Origin: JBCBKP01 sp038746265
GTDB lineage: Bacteria > Planctomycetota > Phycisphaerae > Phycisphaerales > UBA1924
DNA length: 21,809 bases
NCBI GenBank assembly: GCA_038746265.1
Contig: JBCDKU010000043.1
Coordinates: 1-21,809 of the forward strand
Direction: 5' to 3'
The notes under the pieces were generated by a model that was not told where the DNA came from, ran no database searches, and worked only from the letters and a program-made list of their open reading frames with translations. A program made the position numbers and the translations under genes. Each line of letters opens with the position of its first letter. Within the stretch, counting starts at the first letter, position 1. This document shows positions 7,582 to 14,267 of this stretch, piece after piece.

Positions 7582-7596
7582 TGGTCCACGGCTTGC
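7582..7596 (+). promoter_or_regulatory. Candidate sigma-54 (-24/-12) promoter between flgC and fliE
   Basis: The 15 bases TGGTCCACGGCTTGC match the RpoN consensus TGGCACG-N4-TTGC at the essential positions: GG at 7583-7584, GC at 7595-7596 with the required 10 bases between them, T at the first position, C at the sixth and a full TTGC. It is in coding orientation inside a short gap, and the cluster encodes a GAFTGA-bearing activator. Transcription would begin near 7608, about 64 nt before fliE. The A and some other favoured bases are missing, and GC-rich DNA yields such matches by chance, so this is a candidate only. Confidence 0.35.
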
Positions 7597-7618
7597 GGAG
7601 GCAGGCCCGAAGCATGAC

Positions 7619-7656
7619 GCGGCTTGGCGCACGGACGCGCCGGGATGGAGAGCCGC
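7619..7656 (+). other. Two-tier hairpin upstream of the fliE ribosome-binding site
   Basis: An outer six-base stem (GCGGCT 7619-7624 with AGCCGC 7651-7656) encloses a five-base stem (GGCGC 7626-7630 with GCGCC 7637-7641, six-base loop). The structure ends two bases before the GGAG at 7659-7662 that serves the fliE start at 7672. It is one of several hairpins in this cluster that sit directly before a Shine-Dalgarno. No T-run follows, so it is not a usual terminator. Confidence 0.4.
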
Positions 7657-7671
7657 GACGGAGATCTGGTG

Positions 7672-7986
7672 ATGGCGGATCCAATCGGGCTGATCGGGCA
7701 GGCGGGCGGGGCGCAGCCGTTGCGTCCGCTGCAGTCGTCCGGCGCGGCGCAGAACGCCGAGGGCGGGCCCGACTTCAAGAATGTGCTGATGGACAACCTC
7801 GAGAAGGTTAACGCGGCGCAGCGCGACGCGGACCAGGCGGTCGAGGATCTTGTCACGGGCAAGCGGGACGATCTCGAGGGTGTGATCCTCGCAACGCAGA
7901 AGGCCGACGGCGCCTTCAAGATGCTGCAGGCGATGCGGAACAAGGTGATGGAGGCGTACGAGGAGATCTCGAACGTCCGCGTCTAG
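7672..7986 (+). CDS. fliE: Flagellar hook-basal body protein FliE
   Basis: From ATG 7672 the product is 104 residues, the normal FliE length. The C-terminal half carries the family signature: Phe-Lys-Asn-Val-Leu, Lys-Val-Asn-Ala-Ala-Gln-Arg-Asp-Ala, Asp-Leu-Glu-Gly-Val-Ile-Leu-Ala-Thr-Gln-Lys-Ala and Met-Arg-Asn-Lys-Val-Met-Glu-Ala-Tyr-Glu-Glu-Ile. FliE joins the MS ring to the rod and is the first exported rod component. The frame is open to TTG 7624 and also contains ATG 7645 and GTG 7669. I prefer 7672 because of protein length and the GGAG at 7659-7662; GTG 7669 is almost as likely. The gene sits between flgC and fliF as in most fla operons. Confidence 0.92.
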   Translation: MADPIGLIGQAGGAQPLRPLQSSGAAQNAEGGPDFKNVLMDNLEKVNAAQRDADQAVEDLVTGKRDDLEGVILATQKADGAFKMLQAMRNKVMEAYEEISNVRV

Positions 7987-8009
7987 TTCTCTGTCGCGAC
8001 AACTGCGCG

Positions 8010-8034
8010 GCCCGGCGCACGCGACGCGCCGGGC
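8010..8034 (+). other. Perfect nine-base-pair hairpin after fliE
   Basis: GCCCGGCGC (8010-8018) pairs exactly with GCGCCGGGC (8026-8034) around a seven-base loop. It starts 24 nt after the fliE stop. The bases after it (GCAAACACG) contain no T-run, so it does not look like a standard intrinsic terminator. It could be an mRNA-stabilising or processing structure, or an attenuator between the flgBC-fliE and fliF parts of the operon. Confidence 0.45.
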
Positions 8035-8063
8035 GCAAACACGACGAGCAAATCCAAGCGCAC

Positions 8064-8147
8064 GGTGGCTCGGGGCCGAAAGCCCGGATGCCGCCAGTGA
8101 TGGGCGGCGGCCGCCGGGTTGATCCGGCGGCGTTGGGCCGGAGGCCC
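8064..8147 (+). promoter_or_regulatory. Structured leader of fliF with alternative pairings and enclosed ribosome-binding site
   Basis: GCCGCC (8090-8095) can pair upstream with GGTGGC (8064-8069, one G-U pair) or downstream with GGCGGC (8103-8108); the two folds exclude each other. An eight-base-pair hairpin follows (8110-8117 with 8124-8131, six-base loop). Then GGGCC (8135-8139) pairs with GGCCC (8143-8147) around GGA, so the fliF Shine-Dalgarno GGAGG (8140-8144) lies in the loop and one arm. The arrangement suggests control of translation of fliF. It does not match the c-di-GMP riboswitch consensus as I know it, and no known RNA family is recognised. GC-rich sequence folds easily, so this remains a candidate. 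Confidence 0.35.
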
Positions 8148-8152
8148 CGTCT

Positions 8153-9829
8153 GTGAACCCGCTGCGCACGGCTCTCGAAACCATCAGGCAACACCTGGGC
8201 AAGCTGGGCCCGACGCAGAAGCTGCTGATCGGCAGCCTCGGGGTGATCGCTCTGATGTCGCTCTTCCTTGTGAGTCAGTACGCCGCGCAGCCGGCGATGG
8301 TCGAGCTCACCGGCTTCAGCGCCGAGGAGCGAGCGTCGGCCAACTCGATGCTCCGCGCGTCGGGCATCGACAGCCGCATCGGTCAGAACGGCGAGCTTGA
8401 GGTCCCCGCGGGTCAGCGGGATGTCGCGGTCGCCGCGCTCATGGAGAGCAACGGGCTGCCGAGCGACACGATCACGCTTTTCGAGAATCTGGTCGAGAAG
8501 CAGGACTGGCGGATGAGCCGCGAGCAGAACAACCAGCAGTTCACGTTCGCGCTGCAGAACGAGCTGTCGAGGGTGATCTCGAAGTTTGCCGGTGTCAGCT
8601 CGGCGAGCGTGATCATCGATGCACCGAAGGAAGCCGGCCTCGGCCGCGCGAGCCGCGAGCCGACGGCGTCGGTCACGGTCTTCACGCGGGGCGGGCAGAA
8701 CCTGACGCAGGACACGGTGGACGCAATCGCGCGGCTCGTCGCCGGCTCGCGTGCGAAGCTCACGGCGAACAACGTGGCGGTCATCGATGGCACGACTGGC
8801 CGGGCGCGGCAGGCGACCGATGACTCGTCAGCGCGGGCATCGAAGTACCGCGAGGAGGCTCGACTCCAGGAGAAGGAGCTGCAGAGGAAGCTTGAGGGGC
8901 TGCTCAGCTACATCCCTGGCGTGATGGTCGCGGTGACCGCGCAGCCCGACATCCGGCAGATCCAGCGCACGCAGACGTCCTACGCCCAGCCGGGCGACGG
9001 GACGACGGCGGTGCCGCTCTCGGTCGATACGACCGAGTACACCGCCGAGGATGCGTCGCAGGCGGCCGAACCAGGCGTGCGCGCGAACCAGGAGGCGTCG
9101 ATCCCGACCGGTGGCGCGTCCAGCGGCGTGACCTCGAACACGACCGACCGGACGGAATTCGATACGCGGATCGGTCAGACGGTGACGAACGAAATCGATC
9201 CGCGCGGGCGGCCGGTGTTCTTGGCTGCAAGCATCAACGTGCCGGAGTCATACGTGAGCGGCCTCGTGCCGCCGGGCGATGACCCAACGGCCGAGCCGGA
9301 TCAGGAGGCGATTCAGCGGCGCTTCGAGCAGATCGAGGCATCGATCGTGAGCAATATCGAACCGCACGTTCGTGCCTTCGATGAGAACGGTGACCCCGTC
9401 CCGGGCGAGGTGCGGGTGGCGATGGTGCCGGTGTCGCTCGACGCGATCGCCGGCGGGTCCGCGAACGCGGGCGTGTTCACCATGCTCACCGGCGGTGGGG
9501 GCGGCGGCGTCGGCTCGATCGTCGAGACGGCGGTTGTCGGTGGGCTCGCGGTCGTGGCGTTCGGGCTGATGCTGATGATGGTGAAGCGGTCATCGAAGGA
9601 ACTCGATCTGCCGACGGCGGATGAGCTGGTCGGCGTGCCGCCGGCGCTGCAGATCGACCCGAACATGGTCGGCGAGGCGGACGAGGGCGACGCGGCGCTC
9701 GAGGGCATCGAGATCGATGAATCGGAGATCGCGGCGACCAAGATGATGCAGCAGGTCTCGGAGCTGGTCCGCAACGATCCGGAAAAGACGGCGAAGCTCC
9801 TGCAACGGTGGATCCAGCTCGATAACTGA
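8153..9829 (+). CDS. fliF: Flagellar MS-ring protein FliF
   Basis: The 558-residue protein starts at GTG 8153, eight bases after GGAGG. It has the FliF plan: first membrane helix at about residues 24-43, a periplasmic ring-building region (YscJ/FliF fold, with Phe-Glu-Asn-Leu-Val-Glu-Lys and Asp-Thr-Val-Asp-Ala-Ile-Ala-Arg-Leu-Val segments), a low-complexity Ser/Thr/Gly part near 280-350, and a Gly-rich run before the second membrane helix at about 455-475. The cytoplasmic tail ends in Glu-Leu-Val-Arg-Asn-Asp-Pro-Glu-Lys-Thr-Ala-Lys-Leu-Leu-Gln-Arg-Trp, the FliG-binding segment typical of the family. It forms the ring in the cytoplasmic membrane on which the switch, export gate and rod assemble. 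fliG follows after 59 nt. Confidence 0.97.
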   Translation: MNPLRTALETIRQHLGKLGPTQKLLIGSLGVIALMSLFLVSQYAAQPAMVELTGFSAEERASANSMLRASGIDSRIGQNGELEVPAGQRDVAVAALMESNGLPSDTITLFENLVEKQDWRMSREQNNQQFTFALQNELSRVISKFAGVSSASVIIDAPKEAGLGRASREPTASVTVFTRGGQNLTQDTVDAIARLVAGSRAKLTANNVAVIDGTTGRARQATDDSSARASKYREEARLQEKELQRKLEGLLSYIPGVMVAVTAQPDIRQIQRTQTSYAQPGDGTTAVPLSVDTTEYTAEDASQAAEPGVRANQEASIPTGGASSGVTSNTTDRTEFDTRIGQTVTNEIDPRGRPVFLAASINVPESYVSGLVPPGDDPTAEPDQEAIQRRFEQIEASIVSNIEPHVRAFDENGDPVPGEVRVAMVPVSLDAIAGGSANAGVFTMLTGGGGGGVGSIVETAVVGGLAVVAFGLMLMMVKRSSKELDLPTADELVGVPPALQIDPNMVGEADEGDAALEGIEIDESEIAATKMMQQVSELVRNDPEKTAKLLQRWIQLDN

Positions 9830-9888
9830 CCGATCTGGTTCGATGGGCCGGGCGCGACGAGCGTTCGGCGAGGAAAGGCGTTCAGCGG

Positions 9889-10929
9889 ATGGCGCGGCGA
9901 CCCAACGACAAGCTCCCGAAGACCGCAGCCGAGCTGGAAGGGCTCACCAAGGCGGCGATCCTGCTGCTCGCGGTCGGTGCCGACAGCGCGTCGGCGGTCC
10001 TGAAGAACCTCGACGGCGAGCAGGTCGAAGAGGTCATGCGCGAGCTCGCGGGCCTCGGCCGTGTGCCCGACGCGCTGCAGGAAGACGTCATCAACGAGTT
10101 CTATACGATCTCGATGGCGGCGGACTATCTGAACGAGGGCGATCTTGACTACGCGCGTTCGGTGCTCATGCAGTCGCTCGATCCGAAGCTCGCGGACAGG
10201 ATTATCTCGCAGATCCAGACGCAGGTGCAGAAGACGCCGTTCAGCTTCCTGCAGCGTGCCGAATCCGAGAACCTGCTGACGTTTATCCAGGACGAGCACC
10301 CGCAGACGATCGCGCTGATCCTGTGCCATCTCGGCCACCACAAGGCCGCCGAGATCCTGGTCGGTCTCCCGATGCAGAAGCAGATCGAGGTCATCAAGCG
10401 CATCGCGAACATGGAACAGACCAACCCCGAGGTCATCCGCGAGGTCGAGAAGGGCCTCGAGACGCGGCTCAGCTCGATGCTGATGCAGTCGATGGAGAAG
10501 GCGGGCGGCGTGCCGACCGTGGCGGAGGTGCTCAACCTCGCCGACCGCGCGACCGAGAAGACGATCATGGAGGGACTGGAGTCGGAAGACCCGGACCTGG
10601 TCGAGCAGATCCGCCGGCTCATGTTCGTCTTCGAGGACATCCTGCTTGTCAACGACAAGGGCATCCAGAACGTGCTCAAGGAAGTGGACAACGAGGAGCT
10701 CTCGCTGGCGCTCCGCACGGCGAGCGACGAACTGAAGCAGAAGATCTTCAGCAACATGTCCGAGCGTGCCGCGGGGCTCATCCAGGAAGACATGGAGTTC
10801 ATGGGCCCGGTCAAGGTCAGCGAGGTCGAGTCGTCTCAGCAGCGGATCGTGGACATCGTCCGGCGTCTCGAAGAGGCCGGCGAGGTCATGATCAGCGGGC
10901 GCGGCGGTGACTCCGAGATGGTGGTCTAG
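9889..10929 (+). CDS. fliG: Flagellar motor switch protein FliG
   Basis: A 346-residue protein of normal length with three FliG regions. The N-terminal FliF-binding part contains Leu-Thr-Lys-Ala-Ala-Ile-Leu-Leu-Leu-Ala-Val-Gly (19-30). The middle domain holds the Glu-His-Pro-Gln-Thr patch (136-140) that contacts FliM. The C-terminal torque domain holds Arg276, Arg293 and Glu300-Asp301, aligning with Escherichia coli Lys264, Arg281 and Asp288-Asp289; the position of Arg297 is Met305 here. These charged residues face the stator. ATG 9889 is preceded by GAGGAAAGG at 9870-9878, with rather wide spacing. fliH begins two bases after its stop. Confidence 0.97.
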   Translation: MARRPNDKLPKTAAELEGLTKAAILLLAVGADSASAVLKNLDGEQVEEVMRELAGLGRVPDALQEDVINEFYTISMAADYLNEGDLDYARSVLMQSLDPKLADRIISQIQTQVQKTPFSFLQRAESENLLTFIQDEHPQTIALILCHLGHHKAAEILVGLPMQKQIEVIKRIANMEQTNPEVIREVEKGLETRLSSMLMQSMEKAGGVPTVAEVLNLADRATEKTIMEGLESEDPDLVEQIRRLMFVFEDILLVNDKGIQNVLKEVDNEELSLALRTASDELKQKIFSNMSERAAGLIQEDMEFMGPVKVSEVESSQQRIVDIVRRLEEAGEVMISGRGGDSEMVV

Positions 10930-10931
10930 CC

Positions 10932-11696
10932 GTGCCGGTAATCAAGGGCGATCGCGCGATCGACGCGGCGAAGCAGGCGTTCGTGCTCGACCTGGGCGAC
11001 CTCGAGCGGCGTGGCGCCGAGATCGTGCTCGCCGCGCGCGGCGAAGCGGATCGGATCATCGCCGAGGCCCGGGCGGAGCGCAAGCGGCTGATCGCCGGCG
11101 CAAAGGAAAAAGGACACGCCGAGGGCTTCGAGGCGGGCAAGGCTGAGGGCATCGCGGCTGGTCGCAAGCAGGGCGAGGCCGCGGCGATGCAGGCGGAGAC
11201 CGAGCGGCTGCAGCAGCTCACGGACGTGTGCTCCGAGGCGATGACACCCTTCTTCGAGCTGCGTTCGGCGCTGCTCGAATCGGCCCGGCGCGACGCGCTG
11301 CGCTTGGCGTTGCTGCTAGGTGAGCGGGTGGTGAAGCGAGCGATCGAGGTTGATGAAGATGTTGCGGTTGCGCAGGTCGGAGCCGTGCTTGAGCAGCTCG
11401 CCCGCCGCTCGCGTGTGTTGATCAAGGTTCATCCGGAGGACCGGCCCGGGCTCAAGCAGGCGCTGCCGCGGCTCGTCGAGTCGGTCGAGAGCGTCGAGCA
11501 CGCGGACCTTGTCGAGGATGATTCAATCGGTCGCGGGGGCTGCGTGATCACGACGGACGCGGGCGGGCGGATCGACGCAACGATCACGACCCAACTCGAC
11601 CGGCTTGTTGCGGAGCTGATGCCGGGGTCGGTACGTGAGGTCGAGTCGCCGGAAGTCGATGAAACCGAAGACGACAGCGGGGAGGACACCGCGTGA
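10932..11696 (+). CDS. fliH: Flagellar export ATPase regulator FliH
   Basis: A 254-residue cytoplasmic protein. After a helical N-terminus it has an unbroken Gly-x-x-x-Gly ladder: Gly61, 65, 69, 73, 77 and 81, a known FliH feature in which helices pack along the glycines. The C-terminal half (about 110-230) resembles the FliH/V-ATPase E-subunit domain that binds FliI. The tail is acidic and probably disordered. FliH dimers hold and regulate FliI and dock it to FliN and the export gate. The GTG start at 10932 lies two bases after the fliG stop with a weak ribosome-binding site, suggesting coupling to fliG. The stop overlaps the fliI GTG by four bases (GTGA). Confidence 0.9.
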   Translation: MPVIKGDRAIDAAKQAFVLDLGDLERRGAEIVLAARGEADRIIAEARAERKRLIAGAKEKGHAEGFEAGKAEGIAAGRKQGEAAAMQAETERLQQLTDVCSEAMTPFFELRSALLESARRDALRLALLLGERVVKRAIEVDEDVAVAQVGAVLEQLARRSRVLIKVHPEDRPGLKQALPRLVESVESVEHADLVEDDSIGRGGCVITTDAGGRIDATITTQLDRLVAELMPGSVREVESPEVDETEDDSGEDTA

Positions 11697-13075
11697 CGGC
11701 GCTCGCCGCGGAGCTCGAAGTCTGCAGGCGGTTCGCTCCCGAGCGAGTGTCGGGACGCGTCGCCGCGGTGCGCGGGATGACGCTGCTCGTCGATGATCTG
11801 CTGCTCCCGGTGGGCGCGAGCGTCGAAGTTGAGTCGTCGCTCGGCGAGCCGGTGCCCGCGGAGGTCGTCGGGTTTTCGCGGGAGCAGGCGATCCTGATGC
11901 CGCTGACGCCCTCGCAGGGCGTGCGTCCGGGCGCGATGGCGCACTCGGTGACCAACGAGCAGCTGGCACCCGTCGGCATCGAGTTGCTGGGTCGTGTCGT
12001 CAACGGCATGGGCCGGCCGATCGATCAGATGGGCATGGTGACGCCGGGCGGCCGCGGGGCACTTGCACCGACGCCGCTCGGTCCGATGGAGCGCGCGCGG
12101 GTAACGGAGCCGATCCGAACTGGCGTGCGCGCGATCGACCTGATGACGCCTATGGGTCGCGGACAGCGGATGGGCATCTTCGCGGGGCCCGGCGTCGGCA
12201 AGAGCACGCTTCTGGGGCAGATCGCGCGCGGCACGTCGGCGCAGGTGTGTGTGATCGCGTTGATCGGCGAACGCGGCCGTGAGGTGCGCGATTTCATCGA
12301 GGAATCGCTCGGCGAGGAGGGGCTGCGGCGCAGTGTCGTCGTCGCGGCGACGGGCGATGAGTCGCCGCTCATGCGGATCCGCGCGGCCCGGTACGCCTGC
12401 GCTGCAGCGGAGCACTTCCGCGATCAGGGTCTCGACGTGCTCCTGATGATGGACTCGGTGACACGCTTCGCGCACGCGCAGCGGCAGGTCGGTCTGAGTG
12501 TCGGCGAGCCGCCCGCGACGCGTGGATATACGCCGAGCGTCTTCGCGGAGCTGGCGCTCCTGCTCGAACGCGCGGGACCGATCGAACGCGAGGGCGTCAG
12601 TGGGTCCGTGACGGGCCTCTACACGATCCTCGTTGAGGGCGACGATATGACCGAGCCGGTCGCGGACGCGGCCCGCGGCATTCTCGATGGGCATCTCGTT
12701 CTCAAACGCGATCTCGCGCAGGAAGGCCACTTTCCCGCGATCGACGTGCTCGACTCGGTCAGCCGTGTGGTGAACGCGGTGGCCGATGAGGGGCATCTCG
12801 CTGCTCGGCAGCAGATCGTGACGCTGCTCGCGGCGTACGAGCGTGTGAAGGAACTCGTGCAGATCGGTGCCTACGCGCGAGGTTCGGACGCCGAGGCGGA
12901 TATCGCGATCGAGCTGCGCGACGCGATCAACGCGATCCTGCGGCAGGGCGTCGGCGAGCCGGGCGAGTTCGGGCGTGATCTCCAGAACCTGACGCGGGTC
13001 GCGCTGCAGGGCGCGGAAGAGCTGCAGAGCCGCCGCGCGGCGACGGGTGCGCAGCAGGGGGGTGAGATGCGATGA
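11693..13075 (+). CDS. fliI: Flagellum-specific ATPase FliI
   Basis: A 460-residue F1-beta-like ATPase of the type III secretion class. Walker A is Gly-Pro-Gly-Val-Gly-Lys-Ser-Thr (165-172), the catalytic Glu lies in Ile-Gly-Glu-Arg-Gly-Arg-Glu-Val (191-198), and Walker B ends in Leu-Leu-Met-Met-Asp (250-254), followed by Ser-Val-Thr-Arg and the FliI signature Gly-Glu-Pro-Pro-Ala-Thr-Arg-Gly-Tyr (271-279). It powers unloading and unfolding of export substrates at the base of the flagellum with FliH and FliJ. GTG 11693 overlaps the fliH stop and is preceded by GGGGAGG at 11679-11685. The stop overlaps the fliJ start as ATGA. Confidence 0.98.
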   Translation: MTALAAELEVCRRFAPERVSGRVAAVRGMTLLVDDLLLPVGASVEVESSLGEPVPAEVVGFSREQAILMPLTPSQGVRPGAMAHSVTNEQLAPVGIELLGRVVNGMGRPIDQMGMVTPGGRGALAPTPLGPMERARVTEPIRTGVRAIDLMTPMGRGQRMGIFAGPGVGKSTLLGQIARGTSAQVCVIALIGERGREVRDFIEESLGEEGLRRSVVVAATGDESPLMRIRAARYACAAAEHFRDQGLDVLLMMDSVTRFAHAQRQVGLSVGEPPATRGYTPSVFAELALLLERAGPIEREGVSGSVTGLYTILVEGDDMTEPVADAARGILDGHLVLKRDLAQEGHFPAIDVLDSVSRVVNAVADEGHLAARQQIVTLLAAYERVKELVQIGAYARGSDAEADIAIELRDAINAILRQGVGEPGEFGRDLQNLTRVALQGAEELQSRRAATGAQQGGEMR

Positions 13076-13545
13076 AGCGCTTCGTGTTCCGGTTGCAGCC
13101 CGTGCTGGAGCAGCGCAAGCGCTCCGAGCAGGATCAGCAGCGCGTGGTCGCCGAGCTTGAGCGGCAGCGCGTGGCGCTGGAGGATCGCATCCGCGGCTGG
13201 CAGCGATCGATCTCGCAGGAGAAGGCGGACCTCGCGGCGCGGCTCGACTCGGGAACGGCCGATGTGCGCGGGGCGCGGGTCCAGGCGGGCGCGTCGCTCA
13301 TGCTTGTGGCGAAGGCGCAGGAAGCGGTTCTGCTGCTTGCGGGCGTGCACGAGCGGATCGACAACGCGCGGCTCGAGCTGCTCCGTCGCGCGACGGCACG
13401 GCGGGCGATCGAGCTGCTGAAGGAACGCCAGCAGGCCGACTGGGACCGCGCGTTCCGGAAGCGTGAAGAAGCGGCGCTCGACGAGATCGTGTCGGGGCAG
13501 TTCGCGCGGCAGGCATCGGGGACGCTTGAGGAGACCTCACCATGA
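13072..13545 (+). CDS. fliJ: Flagellar export protein FliJ
   Basis: A 157-residue, nearly all-helical protein with the typical FliJ N-terminus Phe-Val-Phe-Arg-Leu-Gln-Pro-Val-Leu-Glu-Gln-Arg-Lys followed by two long antiparallel coiled-coil helices rich in Arg, Glu, Gln and Ala. FliJ inserts into the FliI hexamer like the gamma subunit of F1-ATPase and links it to FlhA. ATG 13072 overlaps the fliI stop and has a G-rich ribosome-binding site (GGGGGGTGAG, 13057-13066). Its stop overlaps the next start, again as ATGA. Sequence alone is weakly conserved in this family, but the N-terminal motif, size and position after fliI make the call firm. Confidence 0.92.
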   Translation: MKRFVFRLQPVLEQRKRSEQDQQRVVAELERQRVALEDRIRGWQRSISQEKADLAARLDSGTADVRGARVQAGASLMLVAKAQEAVLLLAGVHERIDNARLELLRRATARRAIELLKERQQADWDRAFRKREEAALDEIVSGQFARQASGTLEETSP

Positions 13546-14267
13546 AGTCGCTCGGGAGGATCATCACGGTGGTCTCGGTTGCCAACGTGCTCGCGCTCGG
13601 CAGTTTCGTGGGCTGGCTGCTGATGACGCAGCGCCTCAACGGCGATCGTCTGACCGAGGTCCGCGAGCTGCTCGCCGAGCCCGCACCGATCGTCGAGGCG
13701 CGGGCAAAGCAGGCCGAGCGTGAGGCGCGGCGGGCGGCCGAGGCGGCGGAACCCGAAATCCCTGACGGGGCGCCGGTGGGATCGTCGCAGGTCCTAGCGC
13801 TTCGGACGGAGGCGTCCGAGGCCGACCTCGAACGCATCGCCCGGATGCGGCGGGAGACCGACGATCTGCGCCGCACGCTGCTGCTCGAGCGCCGCCTGCT
13901 CGACGAGGAGCGTGAGAAGTTCGAGCGCGAGCGGGCGGAGTATCAGCAGATGCGGGCGACGGTCGCCGAGGCCGAGGGGGCGGCGAACTTCAAGAAGAGT
14001 CTGTCCGTGCTCGAGCAGATCAAGGCGGCGGACGCGAAGTCGATTCTCAGCGAGCTGATCGCGACCGGGGATACGCAGCAGGTCGTGATCTATCTGAATG
14101 CGATGCAGGCACGGCCGCGGGCGCAGATCATGCGTGAGTTCGTCAAGGACGAGGAAAGCCCGTTGGCAGCCGAGTTGCTGGAAGCCCTCCGACTCCAGGG
14201 TCTCGAGACCCTCGAGAGCGGAGGAGCCGACGGTGACCCAAGTATTGCAGCCAACCCCGGCGGATAG
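13542..14267 (+). CDS. MotE/YlxF-like membrane-anchored coiled-coil protein
   Basis: The 241-residue protein has one N-terminal membrane helix (about residues 8-28), an Ala/Glu/Arg-rich spacer, a coiled coil (about 92-145) and a C-terminal helical domain (about 150-215). That domain contains Phe-Lys-Lys-Ser-Leu-Ser-Val-Leu-Glu-Gln-Ile-Lys-Ala-Ala-Asp-Ala-Lys-Ser-Ile-Leu, the pattern of the MgtE N-terminal-like domain in MotE and Bacillus YlxF. In Bacillus subtilis ylxF occupies the same place, between fliJ and fliK. MotE of Sinorhizobium is a periplasmic chaperone of a motility protein; the role of the YlxF group is poorly known. Topology predicts the body outside the cytoplasm. It shares ATGA with fliJ, and its last 35 bases overlap fliK. 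Confidence 0.8.
   Translation: MKSLGRIITVVSVANVLALGSFVGWLLMTQRLNGDRLTEVRELLAEPAPIVEARAKQAEREARRAAEAAEPEIPDGAPVGSSQVLALRTEASEADLERIARMRRETDDLRRTLLLERRLLDEEREKFERERAEYQQMRATVAEAEGAANFKKSLSVLEQIKAADAKSILSELIATGDTQQVVIYLNAMQARPRAQIMREFVKDEESPLAAELLEALRLQGLETLESGGADGDPSIAANPGG

Noticed and set aside
7987..8152. c-di-GMP (GEMM-I) riboswitch before fliF
   Set aside because: Some short pieces such as GCAAA and GAAAG are present, but the conserved core order and spacing of the known riboswitch are not.
6841..8202. Long antisense open frame across flgB, flgC and fliE
   Set aside because: The composition is that of a shadow frame, and the sense strand holds three well-supported flagellar genes.
14098..14232. 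FliK starting at the upstream end of its open frame
   Set aside because: The extra residues overlap the MotE-like coding region in another frame and look like shadow sequence; GTG 14233 has an excellent ribosome-binding site.
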